NCBI GenBank assembly: GCA_028285405.1
Contig: JANQPH010000011.1
Span: 1-64,000 of the forward strand
DNA length: 64,000 nt
Source: Thermoleophilia bacterium
GTDB taxonomy: Bacteria; Actinomycetota; Thermoleophilia; Miltoncostaeales; Miltoncostaeaceae
Direction: 5' to 3'
In this document: positions 34,129 through 43,527 of the stretch, piece by piece
How the letters are laid out: the number at the start of each line of letters is the position of its first letter
Numbering within the stretch: the first letter of the stretch is position 1
Program-made: the position numbers and the translations under genes
The notes under the pieces: model-generated
What the model was told of the DNA's origin: nothing
The model's input: the letters and a program-made list of their open reading frames with translations, nothing else
Database searches by the model: none

Positions 34129-34375
34129 TGCGCCCTCCCTGGATTGCACGGACGCAGTCCAGGATGGCCCCGCCACGTAAAGCCCGTGTTCAGGCGCGTT
34201 GGTGCCTGTGTGAAGGGTCCGTTTCGAGTGGCCGGCAGCGGGGTCAGCGGCCGCGATGACTCGGCAGAATCACCCGGTATGGCGATGGTCCCGCACGCGC
34301 GCATACCCGGTCCCCCCGAACGATGGCGGACGGTGGGTAACGTGCCCGACGTCGTCGTCATGCTGTGAGTGCTCG

Positions 34376-36811
34376 ATGAGTGAGAACCCAGGCACCAGCC
34401 TTCGTCCACCGCTCCACCCGGTGCCGGCGCCGCCCGACCCGCGCCCCGGCCGGCGGGAGCTGCCCGACACCGACCTCTACCCGATCGAGCCCTTCCGGCT
34501 GGTCGAGACCAGGTTCACCCCCTCGCGGATCCCCCAGACCGAGACGCTCTTCGCGCTGAGCAACGGCTACATGGGGATCAGGGGCGCGTTCGAGGAGGCA
34601 ACGCCCGTCTACCGGCCCGGGTGTTACCTGAACGGCTTCTACGAGACCTGGCCGATCGTCTACGGGGAAGAGGCGTACGGGTACGCCAAGAACGGGCAGA
34701 CCGCCGTCGCCGTGCCCGACGCGTCGATCATCCGGCTCTTCATCGACGACGAGCCGATGCGGCTCGACTACGTCCATCTGCTCGAGTTCGAGCGGATCCT
34801 CGACCAGCGCTCCGCGACGCTCACCCGTGAGGTCCTGTTCGAGACCCACGACGGGCGGCGGATCGGGATGCGCTCGATCCGCATGGTCTCGCTCGAGCAC
34901 CGCCACATGGCGCTCTTTCGCTACGAGATCACCGCCCTCGACGCGCACGCCTCGCTCGGGATCTCCTCCGAGCTGAGCTTCCATCGGCGCGGGCGACCCC
35001 GCGTCAAGGACGACCCGAGGGTCGGGCCGCAGTTCGCCGAGAACGCGCTGGTGCCCGGCGCGCGCGACACCGAGGGCTCGCGCGTGATCCGCGACTACGA
35101 GACCAAGCGCAGTGGGCTGCGCATGGCGTGCGGGATCGACCACTACGTCGAGACGGTCAACGACACCGATCTGCGACCCGAGATCGACGACGGCACCGCC
35201 CGCGTGATGATCGCCGTCGACGCCTCGCCCGGGGTGCCGATCCGGATCGACAAGTACGCCGGCTACCACTACTCGGCCGAGGCGCCCGCAGACGACCTGC
35301 GCTTTCGCGTGCGCGCCACGCTCGACACCGGGCTGCACGAGGGCTTCGACCAGATCCGCGAGGCCCAGCGGCGCAGCGTCAACTCGTTCTGGCGCGCGGC
35401 CGACGTCGAGGTCGAGGGCGACGACGAGGTGCAGCACGGTCTTCGGTTCAACCTGTTCCAGGTGATGCAGGCCGCCTCGCGGGCCGAGGGGCGCGGCATC
35501 CCCGCCAAGGGCCTGACTGGTGAGGGGTACGAGGGGCACTGCTTCTGGGACGCCGACGTCTACGTCACGCCGGTCCTCATCTACACCCAGCCGCACCTGG
35601 CGAGGAACCTGCTCCGCTTTCGGTACAACATGCTCGAGGAGGCGCGGGAGCGCGCCCGCGAGCTCGGCCACGCGGGCGTCCTCTTTCCGTGGCGGACGAT
35701 CGACGGCCACGAGGCCTCCGCGCACTGGGCGGCGGGCACAGCGCAGTACCACATCAACGCCGACATCGTCTACGCGCTGCGCAAGTACACGCAGGTCACC
35801 GGGGACACGGACTTCATGTTCCGCTACGGCGCCGAGATCCTCGTCGAGACCGCGCGCCTCTGGGTCGACCTCGGCTTCTTCTCGGACCGGCACGGCGGCC
35901 AGTTCGCCATCAACAAGGTGACCGGCCCGGACGAGTACACGACCGTCGTCGAGAACAACGCCTTCACCAACCTGATGGCCAAGGAGAACCTGCTCTACGC
36001 CGCGCAGGTGATCGACTGGCTGCGCGAGGAGCACCCCGAGGAGTACCGGGTGCTCGCGCGGCGCACCGGGTTCGACGTCGGTGAGGTCGACGAGTGGGTC
36101 GAGGCCGGGCACAAGATGTACGTGCCCTACGACGAGCGGGCCGGGGTCCACCTGCAGGACGACGACTTCCTGCAGCTCGAGCCGTGGGACTTCGCGGGCA
36201 CCCCGCCCGACAAGTACCCGCTACTGCTGCACTATCACCCGCTGACGATCTATCGCCACCAGGTGATCAAGCAGGCCGACGTGGTCATGGCCGTCTTCCT
36301 GCTCGGGCACCACTTCTCGATCGAGGAGAAGCGCCGGGTCTTCGACTACTACGACCCGCTCACGACGATGGACTCCTCGCTGTCAGCCTGTGTGCAGAGC
36401 ATCGTCGCCAACGAGGTGGGCCACCACGACAAGGCCGACGAGTACTTCTGGGACAACCTCGTCGTCGACCTGGCCGACTCGGCCGGGAACGTCAAGGACG
36501 GCGCCCACCTAGCCGCCGCCGCCGGCTCCTGGATGGCGATGGTCTACGGCTACGCCGGCATGCAGGACTTCGACGCGCGCCTGCGGTTCTCGCCGCGCCT
36601 CAACGAGCGGTGGAAGCGGCTGAAGTTCCCGCTCCTCCTGCGCGACCGCCGGCTCGTCGTCGACATCGAGCAGGAGCAGACGAGCTACACCGTCGAGTAC
36701 GGGGGCAAGCTGCCGATCTCGCACGACGGCGAGCCGCTCGTGGTCACGCCGGGAGAGGTCATCACCCGCCCGAACCGCAGGGTGGTCGGTGATGACGAGG
36801 AATCGAGCTAG
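34376..36811 (+). CDS. Glycoside hydrolase family 65 disaccharide phosphorylase
   Basis: The ATG at 34376 (MSENPGTSLRPP) is used; the frame is open upstream without homology. The 811-residue protein shows GH65 features: FALSNGYMGIRGAFEE, LTGEGYEGHCFWDADVYVTP and the general-acid Glu520 in KVTGPDEYTT, followed by ENNAFTNLMAKENL and YDPLTTMDSSLSACVQSIVA. Family members reversibly phosphorolyse alpha-linked disaccharides (maltose, trehalose, kojibiose) to beta-glucose-1-phosphate and glucose with inversion. Which disaccharide cannot be told. The convergent neighbour is a ROK kinase, overlapping by 4 bp. No beta-phosphoglucomutase gene is present nearby. Confidence 0.93.
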   Translation: MSENPGTSLRPPLHPVPAPPDPRPGRRELPDTDLYPIEPFRLVETRFTPSRIPQTETLFALSNGYMGIRGAFEEATPVYRPGCYLNGFYETWPIVYGEEAYGYAKNGQTAVAVPDASIIRLFIDDEPMRLDYVHLLEFERILDQRSATLTREVLFETHDGRRIGMRSIRMVSLEHRHMALFRYEITALDAHASLGISSELSFHRRGRPRVKDDPRVGPQFAENALVPGARDTEGSRVIRDYETKRSGLRMACGIDHYVETVNDTDLRPEIDDGTARVMIAVDASPGVPIRIDKYAGYHYSAEAPADDLRFRVRATLDTGLHEGFDQIREAQRRSVNSFWRAADVEVEGDDEVQHGLRFNLFQVMQAASRAEGRGIPAKGLTGEGYEGHCFWDADVYVTPVLIYTQPHLARNLLRFRYNMLEEARERARELGHAGVLFPWRTIDGHEASAHWAAGTAQYHINADIVYALRKYTQVTGDTDFMFRYGAEILVETARLWVDLGFFSDRHGGQFAINKVTGPDEYTTVVENNAFTNLMAKENLLYAAQVIDWLREEHPEEYRVLARRTGFDVGEVDEWVEAGHKMYVPYDERAGVHLQDDDFLQLEPWDFAGTPPDKYPLLLHYHPLTIYRHQVIKQADVVMAVFLLGHHFSIEEKRRVFDYYDPLTTMDSSLSACVQSIVANEVGHHDKADEYFWDNLVVDLADSAGNVKDGAHLAAAAGSWMAMVYGYAGMQDFDARLRFSPRLNERWKRLKFPLLLRDRRLVVDIEQEQTSYTVEYGGKLPISHDGEPLVVTPGEVITRPNRRVVGDDEESS

Positions 36812-37746
36812 CGAACGACCACGCTCTTGGCGAGGTTTGCGGCGCCGACCACACCCGAGTCGTCGCCGAGCTTGGCCGGCACGATCGTGAGGTTCGGGCT
36901 CGGTCGGAGCATCAGCGGCTGCGCGACCTCCTCGATCGACGACGTCAGATCGGTGCCGAGCTTCTCGGCGAAGCCGCCCCCGATCACCACGCGATCCAGG
37001 TCGAGCAGGTTGATCGCCGACGCCACTCCGACGCCGACCGCGGTGACCGCGTCGCGGAACATCGCCGTCGCCAGCGGGTCCTTCGACTCGAGCGCCTCCT
37101 GCCACACGCCCGACGTGAAGTGGCCCTTGTGCTTCTTCTGGCGGATCTCGTCGATCGACGTCTCGAACCCTGCGTCGATGCGGTGCTCAATCGTCCGCTC
37201 CATCGCTCGCCGCCCGCCGTAGCCCTCAACGCAGCCGCGCCGGCCGCAGGTACAGAGGGCGCCGTCGTGGTGGATGATCACGTGCCCGAACTCGCCGGCT
37301 CCGCCGCTCACGCCGTGGTACGGCTGACCGTCGAGGATCAGGCTCCCGCCGACGCCGGTGCCCATCCAGACGCCGAGCACGAAGTCGCCGCCCTTGGCGG
37401 CGCCGGCGACCCACTCGCCGAGCAGGCCGACGTCGACGTCGTTGCCGAGTCCGACCGGGATCCCCAGCTTCTTGGCGAGCATGCCGCGGAAGTCGGTCTT
37501 CTCGGACCAGCCCGGCAGGTTCGGGGCCTTCACCAGCACGTTGTCGCTGATGACCCCCGGCACGCCGACGCCGAGCGCGGCGGGCTCTCCGCCGACCTCG
37601 TCCACGAGCTTGGAGATCAGCTTGACGAACTCCTTGGGCCCCGCGCTCGGGGTGGCGGCCTTCGCCCGGGCCGAGACCTTGTGCTTCTGATCGACGAGAC
37701 CGACCTCGATGTTGGTCCCGCCGATGTCGACGCCGATGGTGTGCAT
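36808..37746 (-). CDS. ROK-family sugar kinase, probable glucokinase
   Basis: The 312-residue protein has the ROK marks: the N-terminal phosphate loop VDIGGTNIEVGLVD, the zinc-binding CTCGRRGCVEGYGG, the catalytic GNDVDVGLLGEW, GTGVGGSLIL and GGAGEFGHVI. ROK kinases phosphorylate glucose or related sugars with ATP, and some are repressors; here no HTH domain is present, so it is an enzyme. It faces the GH65 phosphorylase gene and would consume the glucose this enzyme releases. The pairing is suggestive because both sit on opposite strands and touch by 4 bp. Confidence 0.9.
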   Translation of the reverse strand: MHTIGVDIGGTNIEVGLVDQKHKVSARAKAATPSAGPKEFVKLISKLVDEVGGEPAALGVGVPGVISDNVLVKAPNLPGWSEKTDFRGMLAKKLGIPVGLGNDVDVGLLGEWVAGAAKGGDFVLGVWMGTGVGGSLILDGQPYHGVSGGAGEFGHVIIHHDGALCTCGRRGCVEGYGGRRAMERTIEHRIDAGFETSIDEIRQKKHKGHFTSGVWQEALESKDPLATAMFRDAVTAVGVGVASAINLLDLDRVVIGGGFAEKLGTDLTSSIEEVAQPLMLRPSPNLTIVPAKLGDDSGVVGAANLAKSVVVR

Positions 37747-37830
37747 CTCACGCCTCCCGTGCGTGGGTCACTCGTCTGGTTGCGAGCCTGACAGGCAGTC
37801 GTGACGTCGTCGTCTCGAGCGCCATGAGCC

Positions 37831-38520
37831 TCAGGGCAGGTAGTACATGGGGTTCGGCAGCTTGAACCGCGCCTCCGAGAAGCCGCCGCGCAGGTCGCTC
37901 CACTGGTCGCCCATGTTGGCGATGATCGTGTACCCGTCCCGTTCGATCGCCTTGCGGCGGGCCACCTTGTACGGGACGGCGGACGAGCGCGTGTCGGAGA
38001 CCGGCCGCAGGTCGAGTCGCTCCCACCTCGTGTAGCCGTGCCGTCGCAGGTTCCTGACGGTTCCGGCGCGCACGCTTCGCGTGTTCCCCCGTCCCGAGAC
38101 GAAGAAGACGGCCACGCCCTCTCGGAGAGCCATGCGATAGGTGTCGAGGGTCGGCCCGATCGCCGGCAACGTGCCTCGCAGCACGGACCGCACGACGTCC
38201 GCTTCGGATGGCCGGAAGCCGGAGCGTCGTTGGATGCGGTAGCTCGACAGCGACGTGTCGTCGATGTCGAGGACGAGCGCCGGGTTCTCGACGGCGTCGG
38301 CCCGTCGGGCGATTCGGCGCTGGGCCCGGGTGGCCACGGCCCAGCGGTCGCTGAGCCACTCACCGGAGTTCTGGTAGGCGACGATGTCGGCCTTGGCGAA
38401 GTCGAGGTTGCGCGGTGGTCCGGCCAGTGCCGCGCTCGGCACGGCCGCACCCGCCACGACGGCCACCGCGGTGGTGGCGAGGATCGCCGCCGTGCCACTC
38501 GGTCGGATCTTGGCGCTCAC
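37831..38520 (-). CDS. Secreted HAD-superfamily acid phosphatase (subfamily IIIB)
   Basis: The GTG at 38520 follows GAGGAG by five bases and opens a signal peptide (MSAKIRPSGTAAILATTAVA, cleaved near ALAG). In the 229-residue protein the HAD motifs are motif I LVLDIDDTSLSSY (DxDxT), motif II FFVSGRGNTRS, a lysine in the YKVARRKAI helix, and motif III IIANMGDQWSDLRGG. Class B/HAD IIIB acid phosphatases hydrolyse phosphomonoesters outside the cell. The GH65/ROK pair nearby is cytoplasmic, so a direct link is doubtful. Confidence 0.88.
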   Translation of the reverse strand: MSAKIRPSGTAAILATTAVAVVAGAAVPSAALAGPPRNLDFAKADIVAYQNSGEWLSDRWAVATRAQRRIARRADAVENPALVLDIDDTSLSSYRIQRRSGFRPSEADVVRSVLRGTLPAIGPTLDTYRMALREGVAVFFVSGRGNTRSVRAGTVRNLRRHGYTRWERLDLRPVSDTRSSAVPYKVARRKAIERDGYTIIANMGDQWSDLRGGFSEARFKLPNPMYYLP

Positions 38521-38642
38521 GTTCACTCCTCGGTGTTGAGGATCACCCGCCCCGTCCAGTCGCCTCATCGGCAGGTTTCGCGGTTTGCTCAAGCCGATTG
38601 CGTCCGACGCGCCGGCGACCGCCGGGGCGGTACGCTCAGCAC

Positions 38643-39068
38643 ATGGCGAGCACGATCGTCTGCCCGAGCTGTGGCACCGCCAACTCCGTGAAGCCGAATC
38701 CCACGGGGCGACCGAAGTGCTCCGCCTGCGGCGAGCGGCTCCCGTGGATGGTCGACGTGCTCGGCGTGGACGAGTTCGAGGCCGAGGCCGAGACGCCGCT
38801 GATGGTGGTCATCGACCTGTGGGCGCCGTGGTGCGGGCCGTGCCGGGCGGTCAGCCCGGTGCTCGAGAAGTTCACGACCGATCACGCGGGCGACGTCAAG
38901 CTGATCAAGATCAACGTGGACGACAACCCCGAGCTGTCGCAGCGCTTCCAGGCCATGAGCATCCCGACCATGCTGGTGACCAAGCGGGGGCAGGTGCTCG
39001 ACCACATCGTGGGTGCGCCGCCGGGCAACCAGCTCCGGGACAAGCTCGAGTCTCACCTGGCCGCGTGA
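38643..39068 (+). CDS. Thioredoxin with N-terminal zinc ribbon (Trx2/TrxC-like)
   Basis: In this 141-residue protein, residues 1-35 form a zinc ribbon with CPSC and CSAC pairs. The thioredoxin domain follows with the active site WAPWCGPCR and the cis-Pro in SIPTMLVTKRG. Such proteins reduce disulfides in the cytoplasm and respond to oxidative stress. The GTG of the SRPBCC gene overlaps its stop, so both are translated together. Confidence 0.93.
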   Translation: MASTIVCPSCGTANSVKPNPTGRPKCSACGERLPWMVDVLGVDEFEAEAETPLMVVIDLWAPWCGPCRAVSPVLEKFTTDHAGDVKLIKINVDDNPELSQRFQAMSIPTMLVTKRGQVLDHIVGAPPGNQLRDKLESHLAA

Positions 39069-39508
39069 GCGTCCGGGTCAGCGGGCTCGTCGACGCCACG
39101 CCCGAGGCGGCGTTCGCCGTCGTCTCCGACCCCGAGCAGGACCCGCTCTGGCGCGAGACCGTCCAGGCCGTCGAGCTCACCTCGGGAGACGCGCGAGCCG
39201 TTGGCGCCGTCTACACCGCCCACGTCGAGGTGATGGGACGAAAGGTCGACGCCGACGTGAGGCTCGTCTCGCTCGATCCGCCCCGAACGGTCGGCTACTC
39301 GCTCATCACGCCCGTCCGGGCCAGCGCCACCTACACCGTCGAGCCCGAGGGCACCGGTGCGCGGGTGACCTTCGAGCTCGACATGCAGTCCTCGGGCGGG
39401 ATGGCCGCCGTCCGCGAGCGCGTCATCGCGGGGTTCATCGCCAAGGGTGCCGAGCGCGACCTGCGCTCGCTCGCTCAGCTGCTCGCATCCCAGCAAGCCG
39501 AGCGGTAG
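39065..39508 (+). CDS. SRPBCC/START-like protein (polyketide cyclase family)
   Basis: This 147-residue helix-grip fold protein (VRVSGLVDATPEAAFAVVSD, PLWRETVQAVELTSG, LVSLDPPRTVGYSLI, VTFELDMQSSGGM) starts at GTG 39065 with a 4-bp overlap on the thioredoxin stop. SRPBCC proteins bind hydrophobic ligands; the ligand is unknown. An HD-domain gene follows after 56 bp on the same strand, so the three probably form one operon. Confidence 0.85.
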   Translation: MSVRVSGLVDATPEAAFAVVSDPEQDPLWRETVQAVELTSGDARAVGAVYTAHVEVMGRKVDADVRLVSLDPPRTVGYSLITPVRASATYTVEPEGTGARVTFELDMQSSGGMAAVRERVIAGFIAKGAERDLRSLAQLLASQQAER

Positions 39509-39564
39509 GAGTCCCGAGTGGCGCCGAGTGTGATGGACTGCGGCGCGACGAGCGGAGGAGGGCG

Positions 39565-40227
39565 ATGGAGGCTGTAGACCACCCGTCGGTGGACGCAACG
39601 GAGCGCTTCGAGCAGGCGTTCACGCTCGCGGCCGAGTGGCACCGAGGTCAGGTCCGCAAGGGCAGCACCGTTCCGTACGTGTCGCACCTGATCGCGGTGT
39701 CGGCGCTCGTGCTCGAGGACGGTGGCGACCTGGATCAGGCTGCCGCGGCCCTGCTTCACGACGCCGTCGAGGACGCCGGCGGTCTGCCCCGGCTCGCGCA
39801 GATCGAGGACCAGCTCGGTCCCCGCGTGGCCGAGATCGTCGACAGCTGCACCGACGCCTACACCCAGCCGAAGCCCCCCTGGCCCGAGCGCAAGCTCGCC
39901 TACCTGGACCGGATCCGGGACGAGACCGACGAGGGCGCCCTCCGGGTCAGCGCCGCCGACAAGCTCCACAACGTGCGCGCGATCATGTGGGACCTGAAGC
40001 GCCGCGGCGACAGCGTGTGGGAGATCTTCAACGCGCCCGCTGAGCTGGTGGTCGGCTACTACGTGGCCCTGTCGGAGGTCTACAGCGATCGCCTCCGCGA
40101 CAGCTTCCTCCCGGCCTCGCTCGACAAGGTCCTCGGCGAGCTGCGCCGGCAGACCGGTATCCAGCCAGCTGCGCCGGAGACCTGGGAGACCTTGTTCAAC
40201 CTCGAGCGCGAGGTCGAGGGCTCCTAG
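39565..40227 (+). CDS. HD-domain phosphohydrolase, RelA/SpoT-like
   Basis: The ATG at 39565 lies behind GGAGGAGGG. The 220-residue protein has HD signature residues: the histidine in WHRGQVRKGSTVPYVSHLI, the HD pair in LLHDAVEDAGG, and a downstream aspartate in SAADKLHNVRAI. This is the metal-dependent hydrolase half of RelA/SpoT-type (p)ppGpp hydrolases, here without synthetase, TGS or ACT domains. It may be a small alarmone hydrolase or act on other nucleotides. It is the last of the thioredoxin-SRPBCC-HD unit. Confidence 0.88.
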   Translation: MEAVDHPSVDATERFEQAFTLAAEWHRGQVRKGSTVPYVSHLIAVSALVLEDGGDLDQAAAALLHDAVEDAGGLPRLAQIEDQLGPRVAEIVDSCTDAYTQPKPPWPERKLAYLDRIRDETDEGALRVSAADKLHNVRAIMWDLKRRGDSVWEIFNAPAELVVGYYVALSEVYSDRLRDSFLPASLDKVLGELRRQTGIQPAAPETWETLFNLEREVEGS

Positions 40228-40277
40228 GCGAGAGGGGCTGCGTCCGACTCGGTGTCCCCGCGACCCAGCGGAGCGTT

Positions 40278-40865
40278 CTAGCTCTCACACCCCACGCCGT
40301 CGCCGTCACCGTCGAAGCGATGGATGTCCGTGCCGACGACCGTCACAGTGAATCCGATGTCCGAGCAGTTGAGGTCACTACTGGTGATGGGCACGCAACC
40401 GCCTGAGTAGTTCGGATCACAGCGCTGGACCGGAGGTCTTGGTGGCCTTGGAGGCTTGGGCGGTCGAGGGCGCCGAACGACCTCGCAGTTCCTGACGCGA
40501 TCGTTCCTGTCGACGATGCAGACGTCGCGGCCAGTCCCACCGTTGACTGTCTCGCGGTTTCCGTCTCGGCTGTTCAGGGTGTCTCGGCCGGGGCCACCAG
40601 CGAGGCCATCGACGCCGCTGCCGCCATTCAACCTGTCGTTCCCGGGGCCGCCCCGCAAGACGTCCTTGCCGGGTCCACCGAACAGTCGGTCGTTTCCGGC
40701 ACGTCCGCTGATCGAGTCATTTCCGGCCTTGCCGCGCATGACATCGGCGGATGCCGTTCCTCGAAGTGTGTTGTTCCTGCTGTCGCCGCTGATCACGGCG
40801 CCGTAAGCCGTCGACGCAAGCAGCAACCCCGCTGCGCCCACGGCGAGGAACCTGCCTGCCCTCAT
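40278..40865 (-). CDS. Secreted RTX-repeat protein with excalibur domain
   Basis: The 195-residue protein has a signal peptide (about 1-23), then nonapeptide-like repeats (MRGKAGNDSISGRAGNDRLFG, GGPGNDRLNGGSGVDGL), the glycine/aspartate calcium-binding RTX pattern. A proline-rich linker (RPRPPKPPRPPRPP) leads to a C-terminal excalibur domain (CDPNYSGGCVP, DCSDIG-like, DIHRFDGDGDGVGCE) that also binds calcium. It is likely a secreted or wall-located protein of unknown function. It forms the last ordinary gene before the accessory island. Confidence 0.85.
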   Translation of the reverse strand: MRAGRFLAVGAAGLLLASTAYGAVISGDSRNNTLRGTASADVMRGKAGNDSISGRAGNDRLFGGPGKDVLRGGPGNDRLNGGSGVDGLAGGPGRDTLNSRDGNRETVNGGTGRDVCIVDRNDRVRNCEVVRRPRPPKPPRPPRPPVQRCDPNYSGGCVPITSSDLNCSDIGFTVTVVGTDIHRFDGDGDGVGCES

Positions 40866-40979
40866 CGAGTCGTCCCCCCTGCTGGCCTCGGGTCAGTGGC
40901 GCAATCCTCCCAAGTGCCCCGGATCTGAATAGTCACAACGGCGGCTCGAAGACGGCACGATTACGGCTAGAAGCTCGCG

Positions 40980-41434
40980 ATGTATCAGCCGGTGCGCTCA
41001 GGCGGGCAGCGCAACGCCAGTGGCCGGGTCAGCTATAGCGACGGGAGCATCGAGAACGTCACCGACAACGCCGACTGCCTCGACGACGACCTCGGTCTCG
41101 TCGCTGGCACGTCGTGGCTGTTCGCCCGCGAGGAGTTCGACGGTGCGCTCGACTACCTGGTCGTTGACGAGGCCGGGCAGATCGCGCTCGCGGATGTCGT
41201 CGCGGCTGGTGCCGCGGCCCGGAACCTCATCATCCTGGGTGACCCGCAACAGCTTCGGCACGTGACCCAGGCCATCCATCCCGAGGGTGTGGGCGGCTCT
41301 GTACTCGAGCACGTGTTGGGCGAGGATGAGACGGTGCGGCCCGAGCGTGGGCTGTTCCTGCCGACGACATGCGGCCGATCTCGGGCCTCTCCGGGCTGGT
41401 CGAAGAAGCGGAGCGTCAGCGCGTCGACCTGTGA
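40980..41434 (+). pseudogene. Remnant of a TM0106-type nuclease/helicase gene
   Basis: The frame 40980-41362 encodes only the middle of an SF1 helicase: SWLFAREEF, then YLVVDEAGQIALADVV (Walker B) and NLIILGDPQQLRHVTQAIHP (motif III), ending at ERGLF. It matches the full enzyme at 55859-59302 at about half of the positions. After a frame jump near 41357-41363, ADDMRPISGLSGLVEEAERQ aligns with the very C terminus of that enzyme (VDDMVLIATLCAFVEYAEVV). The nuclease domains, motif I and about 200 residues of the second helicase half are missing. It is a decayed, diverged paralogue, not a recent copy. Confidence 0.8.
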
Positions 41435-41468
41435 GGAGCGCCGAGCCCGCCACTAGCCTCGGCTCGCC

Positions 41469-43466
41469 GTGACGGTCGAGACCCAGCTCGGAATGCTCGA
41501 AGCCGCCTTGGATGAGTGCGACCTCGAGTCCGCAGACGTGGCGCTTGAGGGCCTTCGTGCTGCCTGGCGCCGTGCCCCGGCCGAAGAGCGTCTCGGGATC
41601 GCGAGCCGTGTGGCCCCGCTCCGCGCGCGCCGTGACGATCTCGCCAGCGAGCCAGCGCGGGCCGAGTCCCAGCGCCATCGGGGTCTCGCTGTGGAGCCCC
41701 GTCCGCTGGCGAATGCACTCGAGGCGCTCGGGGTCTTGGAGCTTCGCCCAGGTCAGGCTGAGGCGATCCAGGCGGCGATGGACGGCCGGGACTGTCTGGC
41801 GATCATGCCGACCGGGTCGGGCAAGTCGCTCTGCTACATGGCGCCCGCGCTCGCCCTCGGCGGCCTCACGCTCGTGATCTCGCCGCTGATCGCGCTGATC
41901 GCGGACCAGCACCGGCGCTTGGTCGAGCGGGACGTCGCGTCGGTGATGCTCGCCGGCACGCTTAGCCTCGAGGAGAACCGTGAGGGGATTGCGCGAATCC
42001 GTCGAGGTGAGACCCGGATCGCGTTCTGTGCCCCCGAGCGACTCGGCTCCGGTGAGCTCCTGGCGGCCTTGCGGGCCAATCGGCTCGACCTCTTTGTCGT
42101 CGACGAAGCGCACTGCCTGGTCGAGTGGGGCGACGACTTCCGGCCCGAGTACCTGCGGCTCGCCGAGTGGCGGGACCAGCTCGGCGCTCGGGCGACGATG
42201 GCGCTGACCGCCTCAGCGACGAAGCCGGTGGCGGCGATGATCGAGTCCTCGCTCGGGCTGCGCGACGTCGAGCGCGTGCGGCTGAGCGTCGATCGTCCCA
42301 ACATCAGCTTCGAGGTCCACGTGAGCGAGGGAAAGGGCTCTCTCGCGCGCCGGCACCGGGCTCTTGCCGCGGCGCTTGCGGCCGAGGATTCGCGCCCAGC
42401 CATCGTCTACACGCGAACGCGACGCGACGCCGAGGAGCTTCCGGAGCGACTCTCGTCCGACGGGATCAACGCGACGGCGTACCACGCAGGGCTGGCCGAC
42501 GACGTTCGCCAGCGGGCGCACGACGGGTTCATGGCCGGGGACGTCGAGGTGATCTGCGCGACGAACGCGTTCGGGCTCGGGGTCGACAAGCCGGATATCC
42601 GGTCAGTCCTCCACTGGGGCCTGCCGGTCTCGATCGAGGGCTACTACCAAGAGGCCGGTCGCGCCGGCCGCGACGGGCGACCCGCCCGCGCGGCGCTCCT
42701 TGGTTCACCCGCCGACCTGCGGTTGCTCCGCCATTTGATCGACGAGTCGCGGATCCCCGTGGCGAGCGTCGAGCGGACCTTCAACCGAGTCGCTGCACGG
42801 GCCGGCGAGGCGGGGGAGTTCGAGGTCAGTCGGGAGGAGCTCGAGCGAAACGATCGGATGGCGATCGAGCTCGACATCGCCGTGCGGATCGGCGCGATCG
42901 TGCTCCGTCGCGGAGGGGGTGGGCTCGTCGGAGAGCTTCGGATCAGCTCGCTCGAGCCGCGTCATCGCTCGCTCGCGATGCGGGCCGCGAAGATGGCCGA
43001 GTCGCGTCGATGGGAGGCGTATCGGGCGATCCGTGACTTCGCGCTGACGCCCGGCTGTCCGCGCGCCAAGCTCCTTCGCCACTTTGACGATCCCGCCCGG
43101 TGCTCGGAGGACTGCGACGGAAGCGACTGCAACCTGCTCCCTCGTCTCGACGTCGCGCCCGCGACCAGGTCCTCGGCGAACCATCGACCGGCCGCGTCAC
43201 GTTCCCCAGCGGAGATCGGGGGCGAGGACGGGGCCCTCCTCGACGTCCTGAAGGCGTGGCGACGCGAACGTGCCGATGGCAAGCCCGCGTACACGGTGTG
43301 CAAGAACGCTGTTCTGCTCGAGATCATCGCCAGGCGGCCAACAGACCCGTCGGGCCTTGCCGAGATCCCCGGCGTCGGCGCGACCTTTCTGGAGCGGCAT
43401 GCAGAGGACTTGCTTGCCACGCTGGCCGACGAGTCGCTCATGACGACGGCATCGCGTAGCTGGTGA
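41469..43466 (+). CDS. RecQ-like superfamily 2 DNA helicase with HRDC-like end
   Basis: This 665-residue protein has a 75-residue N-terminal extra region. The RecQ core follows: Walker A Lys119 in PTGSGKSLCYMAPAL, SPLIALIADQ, DEAH box VVDEAHCLVEWGDDFRPEY (canonical RecQ has SQWGHDFRP), TASAT, YTRTRRDAEELPERL, ATNAFGLGVDKPDIR and YYQEAGRAGRDG. A zinc region (CPRAKLLRHFDDPARCSEDCDGSDC) and an HRDC-like C terminus (WRRERADGKPAYTVCKNAVL) complete it. It unwinds DNA in repair or defence. The GTG start is close to the stop of the fragment upstream. It heads the plus-strand island genes. Confidence 0.9.
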   Translation: MTVETQLGMLEAALDECDLESADVALEGLRAAWRRAPAEERLGIASRVAPLRARRDDLASEPARAESQRHRGLAVEPRPLANALEALGVLELRPGQAEAIQAAMDGRDCLAIMPTGSGKSLCYMAPALALGGLTLVISPLIALIADQHRRLVERDVASVMLAGTLSLEENREGIARIRRGETRIAFCAPERLGSGELLAALRANRLDLFVVDEAHCLVEWGDDFRPEYLRLAEWRDQLGARATMALTASATKPVAAMIESSLGLRDVERVRLSVDRPNISFEVHVSEGKGSLARRHRALAAALAAEDSRPAIVYTRTRRDAEELPERLSSDGINATAYHAGLADDVRQRAHDGFMAGDVEVICATNAFGLGVDKPDIRSVLHWGLPVSIEGYYQEAGRAGRDGRPARAALLGSPADLRLLRHLIDESRIPVASVERTFNRVAARAGEAGEFEVSREELERNDRMAIELDIAVRIGAIVLRRGGGGLVGELRISSLEPRHRSLAMRAAKMAESRRWEAYRAIRDFALTPGCPRAKLLRHFDDPARCSEDCDGSDCNLLPRLDVAPATRSSANHRPAASRSPAEIGGEDGALLDVLKAWRRERADGKPAYTVCKNAVLLEIIARRPTDPSGLAEIPGVGATFLERHAEDLLATLADESLMTTASRSW

Positions 43467-43527
43467 GCTCGACCGCGGCTGTAGGCCAGTTGCCCCGGTC
43501 TGCGTCGAGGCGAAAGAGGCTGCGGGC

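Noticed and set aside
34358-36151. 597-residue minus-strand open frame
   Set aside because: Antisense to the GH65 phosphorylase, with valine/aspartate/glycine-rich shadow composition.
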